From Ignavibacteriales bacterium (lineage in GTDB: Bacteria; Bacteroidota; Ignavibacteria; Ignavibacteriales; Melioribacteraceae): a DNA stretch of 64,000 nucleotides. Where the stretch lies: positions 1 through 64,000 of the forward strand of contig JAPLFG010000001.1 of NCBI GenBank assembly GCA_026390795.1. Reading direction: 5' to 3'. Below, one piece after another: positions 36,623 through 46,203 of this stretch. Position 1 is the first letter of the stretch; the number at the start of each line of letters is the position of its first letter. A program made the position numbers and the translations under genes. The notes under the pieces are model-generated. The model saw nothing but the letters and a program-made list of their open reading frames with translations. It was not told the origin of the DNA and ran no database searches.

Positions 36623-37630
36623 ATGATTGATTCAACGCTAAAGAATGCAAGCATACTAATTGTTGACGATCAACAGGATAATATTGATGTTCTAACCGGA
36701 CTGCTTGATGTGAAAGGTTTTACAAACTATACTACAACAAGTGACCCCAGACAAGTTTTTAAATTATTCGATGAATTAAAACCGGATTTACTATTGCTTG
36801 ATCTGAAGATGCCCAGCATTAGCGGTTATGAAGTAATGATGCAATTGAAAGCTCTTATTCCAGCCAATACTTACTTTCCAATATTAGTACTTACAGCCGA
36901 TATAACACCGGAGACTAAACAAAAAGCGCTTGCCGGAGGCGCAAGTGATTTTATCTCAAAACCGTTTGATTTGATAGAAATTGATCTTCGAATAAAAAAT
37001 TTACTTAGAGCCCGATATCTTCACCAGCAATTAGAAAATCAAAAACAGATTGTGGAAGAGAGGGTAAAAGAAAGAACTAAAGAACTTGAAAAGGCAAACA
37101 TAGAATTGAAAGTCGCTAAAGAAAAAGCCGAACACTCAGATAAAATGAAATCAGAATTAATTAGTACGATGTCGCTGAAAGAAAATCAAACTAATTACCC
37201 CGAACAAATAGGTGGATCAACAAAAGCTGATGTTGAGAGTAAGCGGAATGTCAAAACTATTTTGTATATCGAAGATGATCTTTCGGAAATAGAACTAGTT
37301 GTACAGATTTTAGAAACCCATCGTCCGGCGATTAAATTGATAACGAATACATTTGGTAAAAATGCGGTTCAATTTGCGATTGATTATTCACCTCACTTAA
37401 TACTGCTCGATCTCAATCTACAGGATCTGCACGGTAGTGAAGTAATCAAACTTTTACATTCAGAACCAAAGACAGCAGAAATACCGATTATTATTATCAG
37501 CGCATATGCTATGAGTCGGCAAATTGAAATATTACTTACTGACGGAGCCAAAGATTATTTAATGAAGCCGATTGATATAGAACATTTTTTGAGAATCATG
37601 GATGAGAAACTAAATAAAAGTGGAAGTTAG
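36623..37630 (+). CDS. REC-coil-REC response regulator, kinase core missing (335 aa)
   Basis: The N-terminal receiver (10-125) has phospho-acceptor Asp60 (LLDLKMPSISGYE) and Lys in FISKPFD. A coiled coil (about 130-190) leads to KMKSELISTMS, which resembles the start of a HisKA H-box helix but lacks the His. The second receiver (about 212-330) has Asp263 (LLDLNLQDLHGSE) and closely resembles the receiver of the upstream hybrid kinase. No output or DNA-binding domain is present. It looks like a REC-HisKA-HATPase-REC kinase from which the catalytic core was lost, leaving a phosphorelay adaptor. GGAG precedes ATG 36623. It is probably in one operon with the kinase. Confidence 0.88.
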   Translation: MIDSTLKNASILIVDDQQDNIDVLTGLLDVKGFTNYTTTSDPRQVFKLFDELKPDLLLLDLKMPSISGYEVMMQLKALIPANTYFPILVLTADITPETKQKALAGGASDFISKPFDLIEIDLRIKNLLRARYLHQQLENQKQIVEERVKERTKELEKANIELKVAKEKAEHSDKMKSELISTMSLKENQTNYPEQIGGSTKADVESKRNVKTILYIEDDLSEIELVVQILETHRPAIKLITNTFGKNAVQFAIDYSPHLILLDLNLQDLHGSEVIKLLHSEPKTAEIPIIIISAYAMSRQIEILLTDGAKDYLMKPIDIEHFLRIMDEKLNKSGS

Positions 37631-37940
37631 AATTATTTGTTCTTGTTTAAAACTCTTTCAGCGTTTAAATATGAAATCGTAGTAACATGATTATATTTTA
37701 AGAACGGGACTTTCAAATGTTTTTGATTACAAGGTAATAAACAATAGAAAACGGCAACAAAAACCAAACTAAATAAAAAAGCGGTGAACATGGGAGAAAA
37801 TTGTTACTTGGAAAATTTTCTAACTTTGAAAAAACTATTCTGTTTATGGAATTGTATCAAATCTATGGTTATTTTCATCACATCTGATAATTCAAAAGAC
37901 ACTATCAATAATATTTAATTGATTAATTAAGGAGACCAAA
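37631..37940. other. Intergenic, nothing recognised
   Basis: This is 310 bp of AT-rich DNA before the propeller gene. No element can be supported beyond the AAGGAG ribosome site of that gene. Confidence 0.5.
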
Positions 37941-38972
37941 ATGAAAAATTATTTATTTTTCATTTTTATTTTGCTGATCGGAACGATTATTACCGGCAGC
38001 ATTGATGCACAGAACTTTAAGGTAAAAAAATATAGTATCGGGGGTGAAGGGGGCACTGATTATCTTACTGCAGAACCGGGAACTGGTAGAATATTTGTTT
38101 CTCGCGGCACTCACGTCATGGTCCTAGATGGAAATAACGGGACTGTGATAGGAGATATTCCCGAGACCCCCCGCACTCATGGAATAGCCCTCGTACAAAA
38201 ATATAATCACGGCTTTACAACTAACAGCGGAGATTCAACAGTTTCAATGTTCAATCTCAAAACTCTTTCTGTAATTAAAAAGATAAAAATTCCCGCCGGA
38301 GGGTTAGACGGGATAATGTACGATGATTTTTCAGACCGGATAATTCTTACCAATCACAGTAAACCCGGAACTGCGACTGCTCTAGATCCGGAAACCGGGG
38401 CGATTACCGGACAAGCAGAATTAGAAGATAATGCACCGGAAGGAGCAGCGAGCAACGGTAAGGGAAAACTTTTTGTTAATAACGAAAGCAAAAATACAAT
38501 CCAGGTAATTGATGCAAAGAAAATGAAAGTTCTTACATCCTGGTCCCTTTCTCCATGCGAAGGACCGACCGGAATTGCATATGATCGCAAAACAAATCGG
38601 ATTTTTTCTGGATGCGGAAATTATTCTGCTGTAGTTAATGCCGAAACTGGTAAAATAGTTGCTACCATTCCTAACGGCGATGGTGTTGATGCACTAGGAT
38701 ATGATCCATCCGAGAAATTAATTTATATTCCGGCTGGACGAGACAGCAGCGTCACGATTGTTCATCAGGATTCACCCGATAAATATACTGTTGTTGCAAA
38801 GGTGACAACAATGACAGGAGCTAAAACAATTTCTGTGGATCCCTTAAAACATATTGCTTACTTATTCCAACCGCAATACGGACCTGCACCTGCAAACACA
38901 ACTCAAGGAGCAGGAGGACGCCGTCCTCGCGGACCGGTTATCGGGGCATATTTATTTGTGATTAGTCATTGA
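37941..38972 (+). CDS. Secreted YVTN/YncE-like beta-propeller protein (343 aa)
   Basis: A signal peptide (to about residue 23, ...IDAQ) is followed by a seven-bladed propeller of the YVTN/YncE type. Repeats include GRIFVSRGTHVMVLDGNNGTV, DSTVSMFNLKTLSVI, KGKLFVNNESKNTIQVIDAKK and EKLIYIPAGRDSSVTIVHQ. A short Pro/Gly/Arg-rich loop comes near the end. AAGGAG precedes ATG 37941. Related proteins are periplasmic and bind ligands or DNA, but the function is unknown. A perfect hairpin follows. Confidence 0.85.
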   Translation: MKNYLFFIFILLIGTIITGSIDAQNFKVKKYSIGGEGGTDYLTAEPGTGRIFVSRGTHVMVLDGNNGTVIGDIPETPRTHGIALVQKYNHGFTTNSGDSTVSMFNLKTLSVIKKIKIPAGGLDGIMYDDFSDRIILTNHSKPGTATALDPETGAITGQAELEDNAPEGAASNGKGKLFVNNESKNTIQVIDAKKMKVLTSWSLSPCEGPTGIAYDRKTNRIFSGCGNYSAVVNAETGKIVATIPNGDGVDALGYDPSEKLIYIPAGRDSSVTIVHQDSPDKYTVVAKVTTMTGAKTISVDPLKHIAYLFQPQYGPAPANTTQGAGGRRPRGPVIGAYLFVISH

Positions 38973-39013
38973 TTAAATCGTTTTATTTTTCAAGAAGCTC
39001 TTTGTAAAATGGA

Positions 39014-39038
39014 AAGAGTGAGAATAATTCTCACTCTT
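39014..39038 (+). terminator. Perfect 12-bp palindrome after the propeller gene
   Basis: AAGAGTGAGAAT and ATTCTCACTCTT are perfectly paired with a single base between them. It lies 42 bp after the stop. No T-run follows, so it is a hairpin of terminator or mRNA-end type. Confidence 0.6.
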
Positions 39039-39243
39039 CATAACATAGCACCAAGTTAATATTGAAAAAGTAACTAGTGAGGAATAAAATCTTATATTCT
39101 AACGTTAATGAAATTGTTGTAAAGCTCTGTGCGACAATTTTAATTTTTATCTGAGTATTTCCAAAATTATTTAATTCAATGTAAAAATTGTTGCAATAAT
39201 ATTTTCAAAAAGTAAAAGAAACAAAATTCAGTAGGATTTATCT

Positions 39244-39849
39244 CTATAACAGTTTATTAATGTAGTCCTCATAAACTGAAATCGAATTTAGTCCTTGAAA
39301 GCTTGCGACAATCATTCCATTCTTATCAATAATGAATGACGTTGGTATTGAGTTGATACCGCCGTACCTTTCAGTAACATCCGTATCGGCATAAACAACG
39401 GGGTAGTTAATCCAATTCTGCTGTACGAATGGAATTACATCTTCTTTTGTATCTGTATCAACAGAAACGCCGACAACTTCAAATCCTCTTGGCCCATACT
39501 TTCTTTTTAGCGAAATTAAATCGGGAATACCTCTTCTACACGGAGAGCACCAGGTAGCCCAAAAATCAACTATAACTACTTTCCCTTTGTAATCTGAGAG
39601 TTTAAGATGTTTACCATCGACTGTCGTTAAATTAAAATTAGGTGAAGCAACAGGTTTATTCCCAATCGAGCCTGCGTAATTAGAGGGGAGCGAACCATCA
39701 CTTTCTCCTTGACCAAATAACGATTTGCTATTATTTAATAAAAGAAGAAAAACTATAATTCCAAAAATTGAAACGGTGTAAATAAATTTCCTATTTCTTT
39801 GGAAAAATGATGGAGAATATTTCTTTTTTCCTAAAGTTTTTTTACTCAT
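39244..39849 (-). CDS. Membrane-anchored TlpA-like thioredoxin (201 aa)
   Basis: One N-terminal membrane helix (about 22-39) anchors a periplasmic thioredoxin-fold domain of the TlpA/ResA type. The redox pair Cys101-Cys104 lies in WATWCSPC. The usual cis-Pro region SIPTSFIID and the DGKHLKLSDYKGKVVIVDFW entry are present. It likely reduces disulphides, as in cytochrome c maturation or thiol homeostasis. No partner genes are adjacent. A polybasic N-terminus precedes the helix. Confidence 0.92.
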   Translation of the reverse strand: MSKKTLGKKKYSPSFFQRNRKFIYTVSIFGIIVFLLLLNNSKSLFGQGESDGSLPSNYAGSIGNKPVASPNFNLTTVDGKHLKLSDYKGKVVIVDFWATWCSPCRRGIPDLISLKRKYGPRGFEVVGVSVDTDTKEDVIPFVQQNWINYPVVYADTDVTERYGGINSIPTSFIIDKNGMIVASFQGLNSISVYEDYINKLL

Positions 39850-40088
39850 CTCTGCCTCACGTTTTATTTTTATGAAAAATTCACTCTTTCACTTATATAA
39901 AAGCTCATTTCAATAGAATACAAATAGCTGCTCTATTTCATCAATTTGATGCTTCATGGAGTAAAAGGATTCTAATATCCTCCGATTAAAGAAATTCGGA
40001 AAACGATAAATGAAGTAGGGAATAAATCCGGAATATCATGGGATACAATCAAAGGAGGAACTGAGTAATCAAATTAACCGAATTAAGC

Positions 40089-40118
40089 ATCGGCGCGGTT
40101 CATTTGAACCGCGCCGAT
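40089..40118 (-). terminator. Perfect 14-bp hairpin after the UPF0182 gene
   Basis: ATCGGCGCGGTTCA and TGAACCGCGCCGAT form a perfect GC-rich stem around a TT loop, just beyond the stop of the minus-strand UPF0182 gene. A strong hairpin; the T-run is modest on either strand. Confidence 0.75.
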
Positions 40119-40133
40119 TATTTTAATGGAGAA

Positions 40134-42983
40134 TCATTTTTTCTTTTCCGCGGATTGATTTGACAGAGTTTGAAGAGCTTGCTGTAATTTTTCAAGTTCT
40201 TTTGCAGCTTCAGAAAACTTTTTATCGGCATTCAGCTTTAAATAATTATTAAAAGCATCGTTTGCCGCTTTAATCTGTCCCGGAAGTTGAGACACCGTGA
40301 TTGGTGCACTGTTTTCCGTTTGGGATAAATTTTTGATAACCGGTGACTTAGAAAATAAACCATTGAGCGCTTCATCAAAAGTTTTTGCATAACTCATATT
40401 ATCTCCATGCATCACGACTACAATTCGAAGTTCGGGATAGGCGGCAGTTTCCGCTTGAAGATAGATTGGTTCGACATAAAAAAGTGTATTATTAACAGGT
40501 ATTGCAAGGACATTTCCTCTAATTACTTTAGAGCCATGCTGATCCCACAAAGTAAGTTGTCCGGATAGAAAACTGTCCTGATCAATTTTTGATTCAACCT
40601 GCTGGGGTCCGAGCACCATTTTATCTTTTGAGAATTGGTAAGCCACAAACTTTCCATAATTTTCCGCATCACACATACCGGCAATCCACCCTATAAGAAC
40701 CTGCCTGTTCTTGGGAGTAAAGGGGCACATTAATACAAATTGCTGCTTTGTTGTACCAGGCTGCTGCCACATTATATAATACGGTTCAACAGGCTGTACT
40801 TGACTGTAATATTTATCCGTCGCACGAATCCAAAGGTCTTCCTGATTATAGAAAACAGTTGGATCTGTCATATGATATTTTTCGTAGACAATTCCCTGTG
40901 TTAGAAGCATATCAATTGGATACCTTAGATGAGTCAAAAGGTCTTTCGGCATTTGATTTTTAGTCTTAAAAAGATCCGGGAAAATATTGTTCCAGACTTT
41001 TATGATGGGGTCTTCAGTATCCATAATATAAAAATTAACTTTACCGTCGTAAGCATTTATAACAGCTTTAACTGAATTGCGAATGTAATTCACTCCTTCA
41101 AGGTATTCACTCATTTGATTCGTGAGCACCCGTGTATTATTTCCTTCTTTATACTGAATATTTTCTGTTGTTGAGAACGGTTGGCTGTAAGGAAAATATT
41201 CGGAAGTGGTATAAGCGTCAATCATCCAATATAATTTTCCCTCTGAGAGTACTAGGTAAGGATCTTTGTCAAATTGGAGAAAAGGTGCCAGCAATTTAAC
41301 TCGCTCCGTAATTTGTCTATGAAACATAAATCGGCTTTTATTTGTCGGGTAATCGGAAAATAAAAAGTTTGTTCCGTCAAACTTCCAGCCGTACAAAAAT
41401 TTTCTCCAGAAGTTTGAAAGTTCTACGCCTCCGGTTCCTGCATAATTTGTATAAACGTTTTCTTCACCGCTTGGGTAATCAAATTCTTTTACTTTTGAAT
41501 TAGTAATAACCGGCGTAATAGTTCTTTCACCAAAATAAATTTGCGGTTGCTTAACTTCCAGAGATTTAGACTCCGTTACCGGGGGAATATCTTTTATTAG
41601 TAGATGCGGCAACCCTTCGGGAGTAAATTCGCTTACGCCTGCCATTGTTAAACCGTAACCATGTGTATATTGAAACCGTTTATTCACAAAGGTCTGACTT
41701 TGTTGGGGCAAGTTATCAAGATTAATCTCTCGTGCCGAAACCATAACCTGTCTATCTTTTCCATCAATATTATAACGGTCAACATCAACATCGGTAAATT
41801 CATAATAAAGACGCATCGTTTGGAATTGTCTATAAACAGCATCCAGCGCTTTCCAATCCCACAATCGTATATTTGAAAACAAATTTGGGTTTTCATTAAT
41901 TGTCCCTTGATTCAATGTCCCGTTCATGGGATATTCTTTTTCTTCAACTTTATTTAAGCCGAAACCGAAGCGGGTAAATTCAATATTATTTTGAATATAA
42001 GGGCGTTCATAAGTTATTTCGTTTGGTTTAACTACAAGCCAATTGAATGCTCTTGGTAAAATATCGAAGGCAAGGATCCAAATAATTAGAATCGAGATAC
42101 CGGTAACTACGAGAACTACAATATGAGATCGATCCTGTACGATGTGAAATTTTTTAAATAAATATTTTTGTAGCCTCATTCTTATATTCGGGACGATAAG
42201 AGCAATGCTGAATAAAATCATTATAATTATAACAACTGTAATAGCGGGAAGAAGAATATTTTCATCGGTCCAGCTCATACCGGAAGCAACACCGGTTGTA
42301 GAATACATTAAATGATATCTGCTTAAAAATCTCTCTGCAGCAATGATCAGAATAAAAACAAAAGAATTTAAGTAGAGAGGGAAGTAAAACCGTTTTGAAG
42401 TTATCTCACCTTCCTTAGGAATGTAAAACAATATATTATTCTCAGTTAAACGAACAAATGAAGCAATGAATAATGAAATGAGTGAAATTAGAGATAAAAG
42501 GAAAAAAAGCTCTATGAGAGAGTCATAAAAAGGTAACGAAAAAAGATAAAAACCAACATCTTTACCAAGAATTGGATCTTTTAAACCGGTATTGACCCCG
42601 TACCAATATTTTAGAATTATTTCCCAATGAGAATAGCCCCAATAACCGCCTATTACAATACCTAATAATCTTGAGAGTGTGCTGATTATTCGATGATTTT
42701 TCGAAATTCGCAACGTTAATAGAAATACTACAATTAACCCAATGAAAGCCCCGGCAATTGCAAGTAAACCATTTGAATTTACAACCGTCCAGAACGGAGT
42801 ACCGTAGCCGAGATTTTCGAACCAGAGAGCCTCGCCCCAAAAATCCATAAACCAAAAGAATAATAGAGTTAATACGGCGAGAACAACTCCAAAATATTTT
42901 TTTAATTTCTGTCCCTTTCGGACGCCTGTAACAAATAGAAATAGAGACAACCCCAATAAAATTAGTAACAATGCAATGTACAT
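40134..42983 (-). CDS. UPF0182-family membrane protein (949 aa)
   Basis: About seven membrane helices in the first 310 residues (WFENLGYGTPFWTVV, GYWGYSHWEIILKYWYG, LGKDVGFYLFSLPFYDSL) are followed by a large extracytoplasmic domain. Its conserved stretches include RPYIQNNIEFTRFGFGL and YTHGYGLTMAGVSEF. This is the layout and length of the UPF0182/COG1615 family, whose function is unknown. The C-terminus ends in a Lys/Gln-rich helix (AAKELEKLQQALQ). AAGGAG precedes ATG 42983. It is a single transcription unit with a strong hairpin at its end. Confidence 0.93.
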   Translation of the reverse strand: MYIALLLILLGLSLFLFVTGVRKGQKLKKYFGVVLAVLTLLFFWFMDFWGEALWFENLGYGTPFWTVVNSNGLLAIAGAFIGLIVVFLLTLRISKNHRIISTLSRLLGIVIGGYWGYSHWEIILKYWYGVNTGLKDPILGKDVGFYLFSLPFYDSLIELFFLLSLISLISLFIASFVRLTENNILFYIPKEGEITSKRFYFPLYLNSFVFILIIAAERFLSRYHLMYSTTGVASGMSWTDENILLPAITVVIIIMILFSIALIVPNIRMRLQKYLFKKFHIVQDRSHIVVLVVTGISILIIWILAFDILPRAFNWLVVKPNEITYERPYIQNNIEFTRFGFGLNKVEEKEYPMNGTLNQGTINENPNLFSNIRLWDWKALDAVYRQFQTMRLYYEFTDVDVDRYNIDGKDRQVMVSAREINLDNLPQQSQTFVNKRFQYTHGYGLTMAGVSEFTPEGLPHLLIKDIPPVTESKSLEVKQPQIYFGERTITPVITNSKVKEFDYPSGEENVYTNYAGTGGVELSNFWRKFLYGWKFDGTNFLFSDYPTNKSRFMFHRQITERVKLLAPFLQFDKDPYLVLSEGKLYWMIDAYTTSEYFPYSQPFSTTENIQYKEGNNTRVLTNQMSEYLEGVNYIRNSVKAVINAYDGKVNFYIMDTEDPIIKVWNNIFPDLFKTKNQMPKDLLTHLRYPIDMLLTQGIVYEKYHMTDPTVFYNQEDLWIRATDKYYSQVQPVEPYYIMWQQPGTTKQQFVLMCPFTPKNRQVLIGWIAGMCDAENYGKFVAYQFSKDKMVLGPQQVESKIDQDSFLSGQLTLWDQHGSKVIRGNVLAIPVNNTLFYVEPIYLQAETAAYPELRIVVVMHGDNMSYAKTFDEALNGLFSKSPVIKNLSQTENSAPITVSQLPGQIKAANDAFNNYLKLNADKKFSEAAKELEKLQQALQTLSNQSAEKKK

Positions 42984-43378
42984 TTGTAAATCTCCTTCTT
43001 TATAATCGACATCAAAACTTGCTTATATAAAATATTAAAATTATTCATTAGGTGTTCGATAGAAGAAAAAGAAAAAAAACGAATCCGTCTTATGCGTCAG
43101 ATTGGCGCAATGTTCTTGAGCAGGAATAAGTCTAACATTGAAAAATTTATAATGGATAATTATTATTTAAATGGTGCCAAAAATTTTATCTCTTTTCCAT
43201 GAAACCATTTTCATTTTGATTTTGTCCAAGTAATGAACTGAAGTTATAAAGTCTTTTGGGAAAATATTTAATTCTTTAGTGTTAGTTTAACAAACAGATC
43301 TAAAAATTAGCAGAGACGAGAGCGTATTTACATTTCTACTTTTTGAAACACTTTATTCATATTAAAAAGAGGTGTATT
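42984..43378. other. Divergent intergenic, nothing recognised
   Basis: This is 395 bp between divergent genes with presumably two promoters. No repeat or RNA is seen. Confidence 0.5.
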
Positions 43379-43813
43379 ATGATCTTAAATCCAATTGATA
43401 AGAGCAATTATTTGAGAGGTCTTCTCATTTTAATAAAGAGAGACAGAACTATAAATGAAATTGAGAAGGAAAGAATTAAAGAGTTATCTAAAGTGCTCGG
43501 TTTCAACGGAAGATTTGTTGAGAACGCCGTTAATGAACTTTTAGATAATGAATATCTTACTGAGAATCCTCCGAAATTTACAAATCATATTTTAGCCGAA
43601 GCGTTTATAAAGGACGCATTAAAAATTGCATTTATTGATAATGTCTTAAATATTTATAAACTAAACTGGCTTTCTTCTTTCGCAATTGATAACGATTTAT
43701 CAAAACAATGGCTCTTTATGGAATTGGAACAGTTTATTGATAATGCCGATCGGCATATTACAGATCGATTTGAAATACAGAATTATCTTAATTCGGAATT
43801 TGCCGCAGCTTAG
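43379..43813 (+). CDS. Small helical protein, possibly TerB-like (144 aa)
   Basis: The protein is all-helical. The pattern IKRDRTINEIEKERIKELSKVLG followed later by FIKDALKIAFIDNVLNIYKLNWLSSFAIDN resembles the paired helices of TerB-like tellurite-resistance domains, which carry acidic metal-binding residues. The match is by pattern only. ATG 43379 has AGAGG before it. A longer frame from TTG 43343 is less likely. No partner gene is nearby. Confidence 0.6.
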   Translation: MILNPIDKSNYLRGLLILIKRDRTINEIEKERIKELSKVLGFNGRFVENAVNELLDNEYLTENPPKFTNHILAEAFIKDALKIAFIDNVLNIYKLNWLSSFAIDNDLSKQWLFMELEQFIDNADRHITDRFEIQNYLNSEFAAA

Positions 43814-44378
43814 TAGATAGAGGAATTTAATAAACGCATTTAATTTACTCCCGATTTCAAAACTGGAGTTCAATTCTGATAGTAAGTACAGATGCCATTA
43901 GTAGCATGAGAATGAATTATAAGTATTGATTTAATCATGCCTCAAATATTTTCTGCAGTACTCACAACTCCAGTATATTCACTCCTCAATCTCAACGGAT
44001 TCAATCAAATCCTCGAAAATTTTTGTAAAAATTACTCTTGATTAGACTGGTATGTTTCACCGCAAGATTCATGCTTTCTGTTTGATGTAGAGAGAGATGT
44101 TGCTGAAATTAAATTAAGATTTTTGCTTCTCGCTCCGAAGTGGGGTTCCAAATAGAGGGATCTGTTTTACATTTCTGGTTTTTCATTTATCAATAAGAAA
44201 TGATGTTTATACAGAGTGGAATTGATGAAAAACTATCATTCAGCGGCACATCTAAATCAAATCCGGTTCAATTAATTGCACGAATCCCCGATAATAGAAT
44301 TAGAATTTATATGAAAAATTAAATTCAAGTCTTTTAAAGATTTGTTTTCGATAAATCATAAGTCACTAGAGGTGCAAA
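43814..44378. other. Intergenic with a possible short ORF
   Basis: This is 565 bp without a convincing gene. A 39-codon frame at 44203-44322 has coding-like composition and is listed separately. Nothing else was found. Confidence 0.45.
44203..44322 (+). CDS. Possible 39-residue ORF or gene remnant
   Basis: ATG 44203 opens MFIQSGIDEKLSFSG, continuing to RIRIYMKN and a stop. Codon choice looks protein-like, but there is no ribosome site and no signal peptide. It may be the 3' tail of a lost gene. Weak call. Confidence 0.25.
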   Translation: MFIQSGIDEKLSFSGTSKSNPVQLIARIPDNRIRIYMKN

Positions 44379-45677
44379 ATGAATAAATATAAATCTTCTT
44401 CGATTTTTACCGTTAGTTCATTTCTTTTTCTTTTCGGCTGCTCATTATTAATTTTGAGTTGTGAGAGTGCGAGAGTTGAACCGGATCTTCCCACACCAAA
44501 TCCACCGCCGGCTGCTCTACAGCCTCTTATTTTAAGTGGATATGTTAAAGATGCTTCTAGTGGAAGCACAATTGCTGCGGCAACTGTGAAAATCAAAAAA
44601 AACGACGGAACACTTTTATCAACTATCCTTTCCGACAATTCAGGAAAATATAGTTATGATGCTACTTCTAATATTGACCCATCGCTTGTTGTAGTGGCCG
44701 ATAAAGAAGGGTATGGATATGATTCAAAAGTAGCAGATATAAATAAAGTCGCTAACTTTGCAATTGTCGCTGATATATTATTGTCTAAATTACAAGTGGC
44801 CTCAGCCCCAATAACTGCCGCAACCGGAGGTCAGGCTAGCACTCCTAATACACAATCAGTATCATCACAACCATTAACTGTTTCAGTTCCGCCAAGTGCG
44901 GTATCTTCACCGGTGACAATAACTGCTGCATCAATACCGGCAGGTCAAATTCCTATTCCAACTACGAGCGCTTCTGCTGCAGTTCAATCAGCAGGTCAAT
45001 TTGGACCTTCCGGCACACAGTTCAGTCAGCCTGTAACAATAAGTTTTCCACTTCCTTCAACACAACCGGTTGGAAAAACATTTCCCCTTTTACAATTGAA
45101 TGAACAAACCGGCACATATACAAATTCAGGATTTACAGCTACTGTAAATGCAGGAGGAACGACAGCTTCGGCTCAGGTAACGCATTTTACGATCTATGCT
45201 CTATCGGAAGACGCAGCGCTCAATTTGACAGACGGGACACCAACGACCGGCTTATCAGATTATTTGGAATTGGCTTCAGGTTCAGCCACAAAAACATTTA
45301 CGGCAACGAACACATATTTATCAAGTGGAAGCGGAACGATAAGTGAGTCCTGGCTAAAGGATGTAGTAGCTTCGAAACTAAGTATTGATTTTTCGACAAC
45401 CACAACGGTAATCGGCGGAAATATGCCGCAATTACCAAACACACCGGACTACCAGCAAAACGGAGTGCAGGCAAATCCGAATGTAGCCGGAAAAGGAAAT
45501 TGGGTTTATAGATGGTTTGTTCTGAAACAAAGTACCAATACGACAGGCACAGCAAGCGGTACCGGTTGGACTAGAAACTTAACGATCGTAAAAGAGAAAT
45601 GGATTAACGATTCATCGAAGACAGGCTGGTATTGGATATCGCATGATCAGGGCGGAGCAGTTTCCGGTCCCTTTTAA
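44379..45677 (+). CDS. Lipoprotein with CarboxypepD-like and ZU5-like domains (432 aa)
   Basis: The lipobox ILSC (Cys about 28) ends the signal. A Pro-rich linker leads to a carboxypeptidase-regulatory-like sandwich (about 49-120: LSGYVKDASSGSTIAAATVKI). A ZU5-like region follows (about 150-270), with VPPSAVSSPVTITAASIP and FGPSGTQFSQPVTISFPLP. The C-terminal 150 residues are Ser/Thr/Gly-rich with an aromatic end (WYWISHDQGG). This is a surface or periplasmic structural protein by architecture; the role is unknown. AGAGG precedes ATG 44379. Confidence 0.8.
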   Translation: MNKYKSSSIFTVSSFLFLFGCSLLILSCESARVEPDLPTPNPPPAALQPLILSGYVKDASSGSTIAAATVKIKKNDGTLLSTILSDNSGKYSYDATSNIDPSLVVVADKEGYGYDSKVADINKVANFAIVADILLSKLQVASAPITAATGGQASTPNTQSVSSQPLTVSVPPSAVSSPVTITAASIPAGQIPIPTTSASAAVQSAGQFGPSGTQFSQPVTISFPLPSTQPVGKTFPLLQLNEQTGTYTNSGFTATVNAGGTTASAQVTHFTIYALSEDAALNLTDGTPTTGLSDYLELASGSATKTFTATNTYLSSGSGTISESWLKDVVASKLSIDFSTTTTVIGGNMPQLPNTPDYQQNGVQANPNVAGKGNWVYRWFVLKQSTNTTGTASGTGWTRNLTIVKEKWINDSSKTGWYWISHDQGGAVSGPF

Positions 45678-45698
45678 TAAAAATAGAAATGATCAAAG

Positions 45699-45773
45699 TC
45701 GGGGTGGGGAGATTCGAACTCCCGACCTCTTCGTCCCGAACGAAGCGCGCTAACCGGGCTGCGCTACACCCCG
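45699..45773 (-). tRNA. tRNA-Pro (anticodon CGG)
   Basis: Read on the minus strand, the full cloverleaf is present. The 7-bp acceptor stem is CGGGGTG/CACCCCG, with a D arm containing GGTTA. The anticodon stem CTTCG/CGAAG carries loop TTCGGGA (anticodon CGG), and the T arm is GGGAG-TTCGAAT-CTCCC. The discriminator is A and no CCA is encoded. It is 75 nt long. Confidence 0.97.
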
Positions 45774-46203
45774 AAAATTTAACGGGGCTAAGATAGAATT
45801 TTTAGCAGGCATATAAAAATCTATAATTGAATTGTTCCGTCAAAAATCTAATTTATTCTATTCTTCTATATAATTTTTCCGAAATAAAAATTCATCATGA
45901 AAATCTTGGTATAAACTCAAATTTAGTTGAGATTCGAGACTCACTTGAATGAAATAATTAAACACCTTCTATTCTTCATTGCCTTTTTGAAATAGTCATT
46001 ATTTTTGGCATGCGTAATTTATATGTGATTCAAACAAAGTTTAACCAAACTAATCTTGCATACAGAACCTGTGAAAGCGAATTATTTGTATTAAACCGGT
46101 TCCAACAATTCTAGTTTTATTAAAATGAAATTCGTCCTTGAGCTAAGTAACATCTACATTTATATTTCAATATCTTAATGTATTAAAATACTATAATTGC
46201 TTT
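45774..46203. other. Intergenic, promoter region of the polysaccharide operon
   Basis: This is 430 bp of AT-rich DNA between the tRNA start and the flippase gene. It must hold both promoters; no element is called. No attachment-site duplicate of the tRNA end was seen. Confidence 0.5.

Noticed and set aside
45699-46203. tRNA-Pro as an integration site for the glycan operon
   Set aside because: The tRNA 3' end faces away from the operon, and no duplicate of the tRNA end, integrase or flanking repeat was seen.
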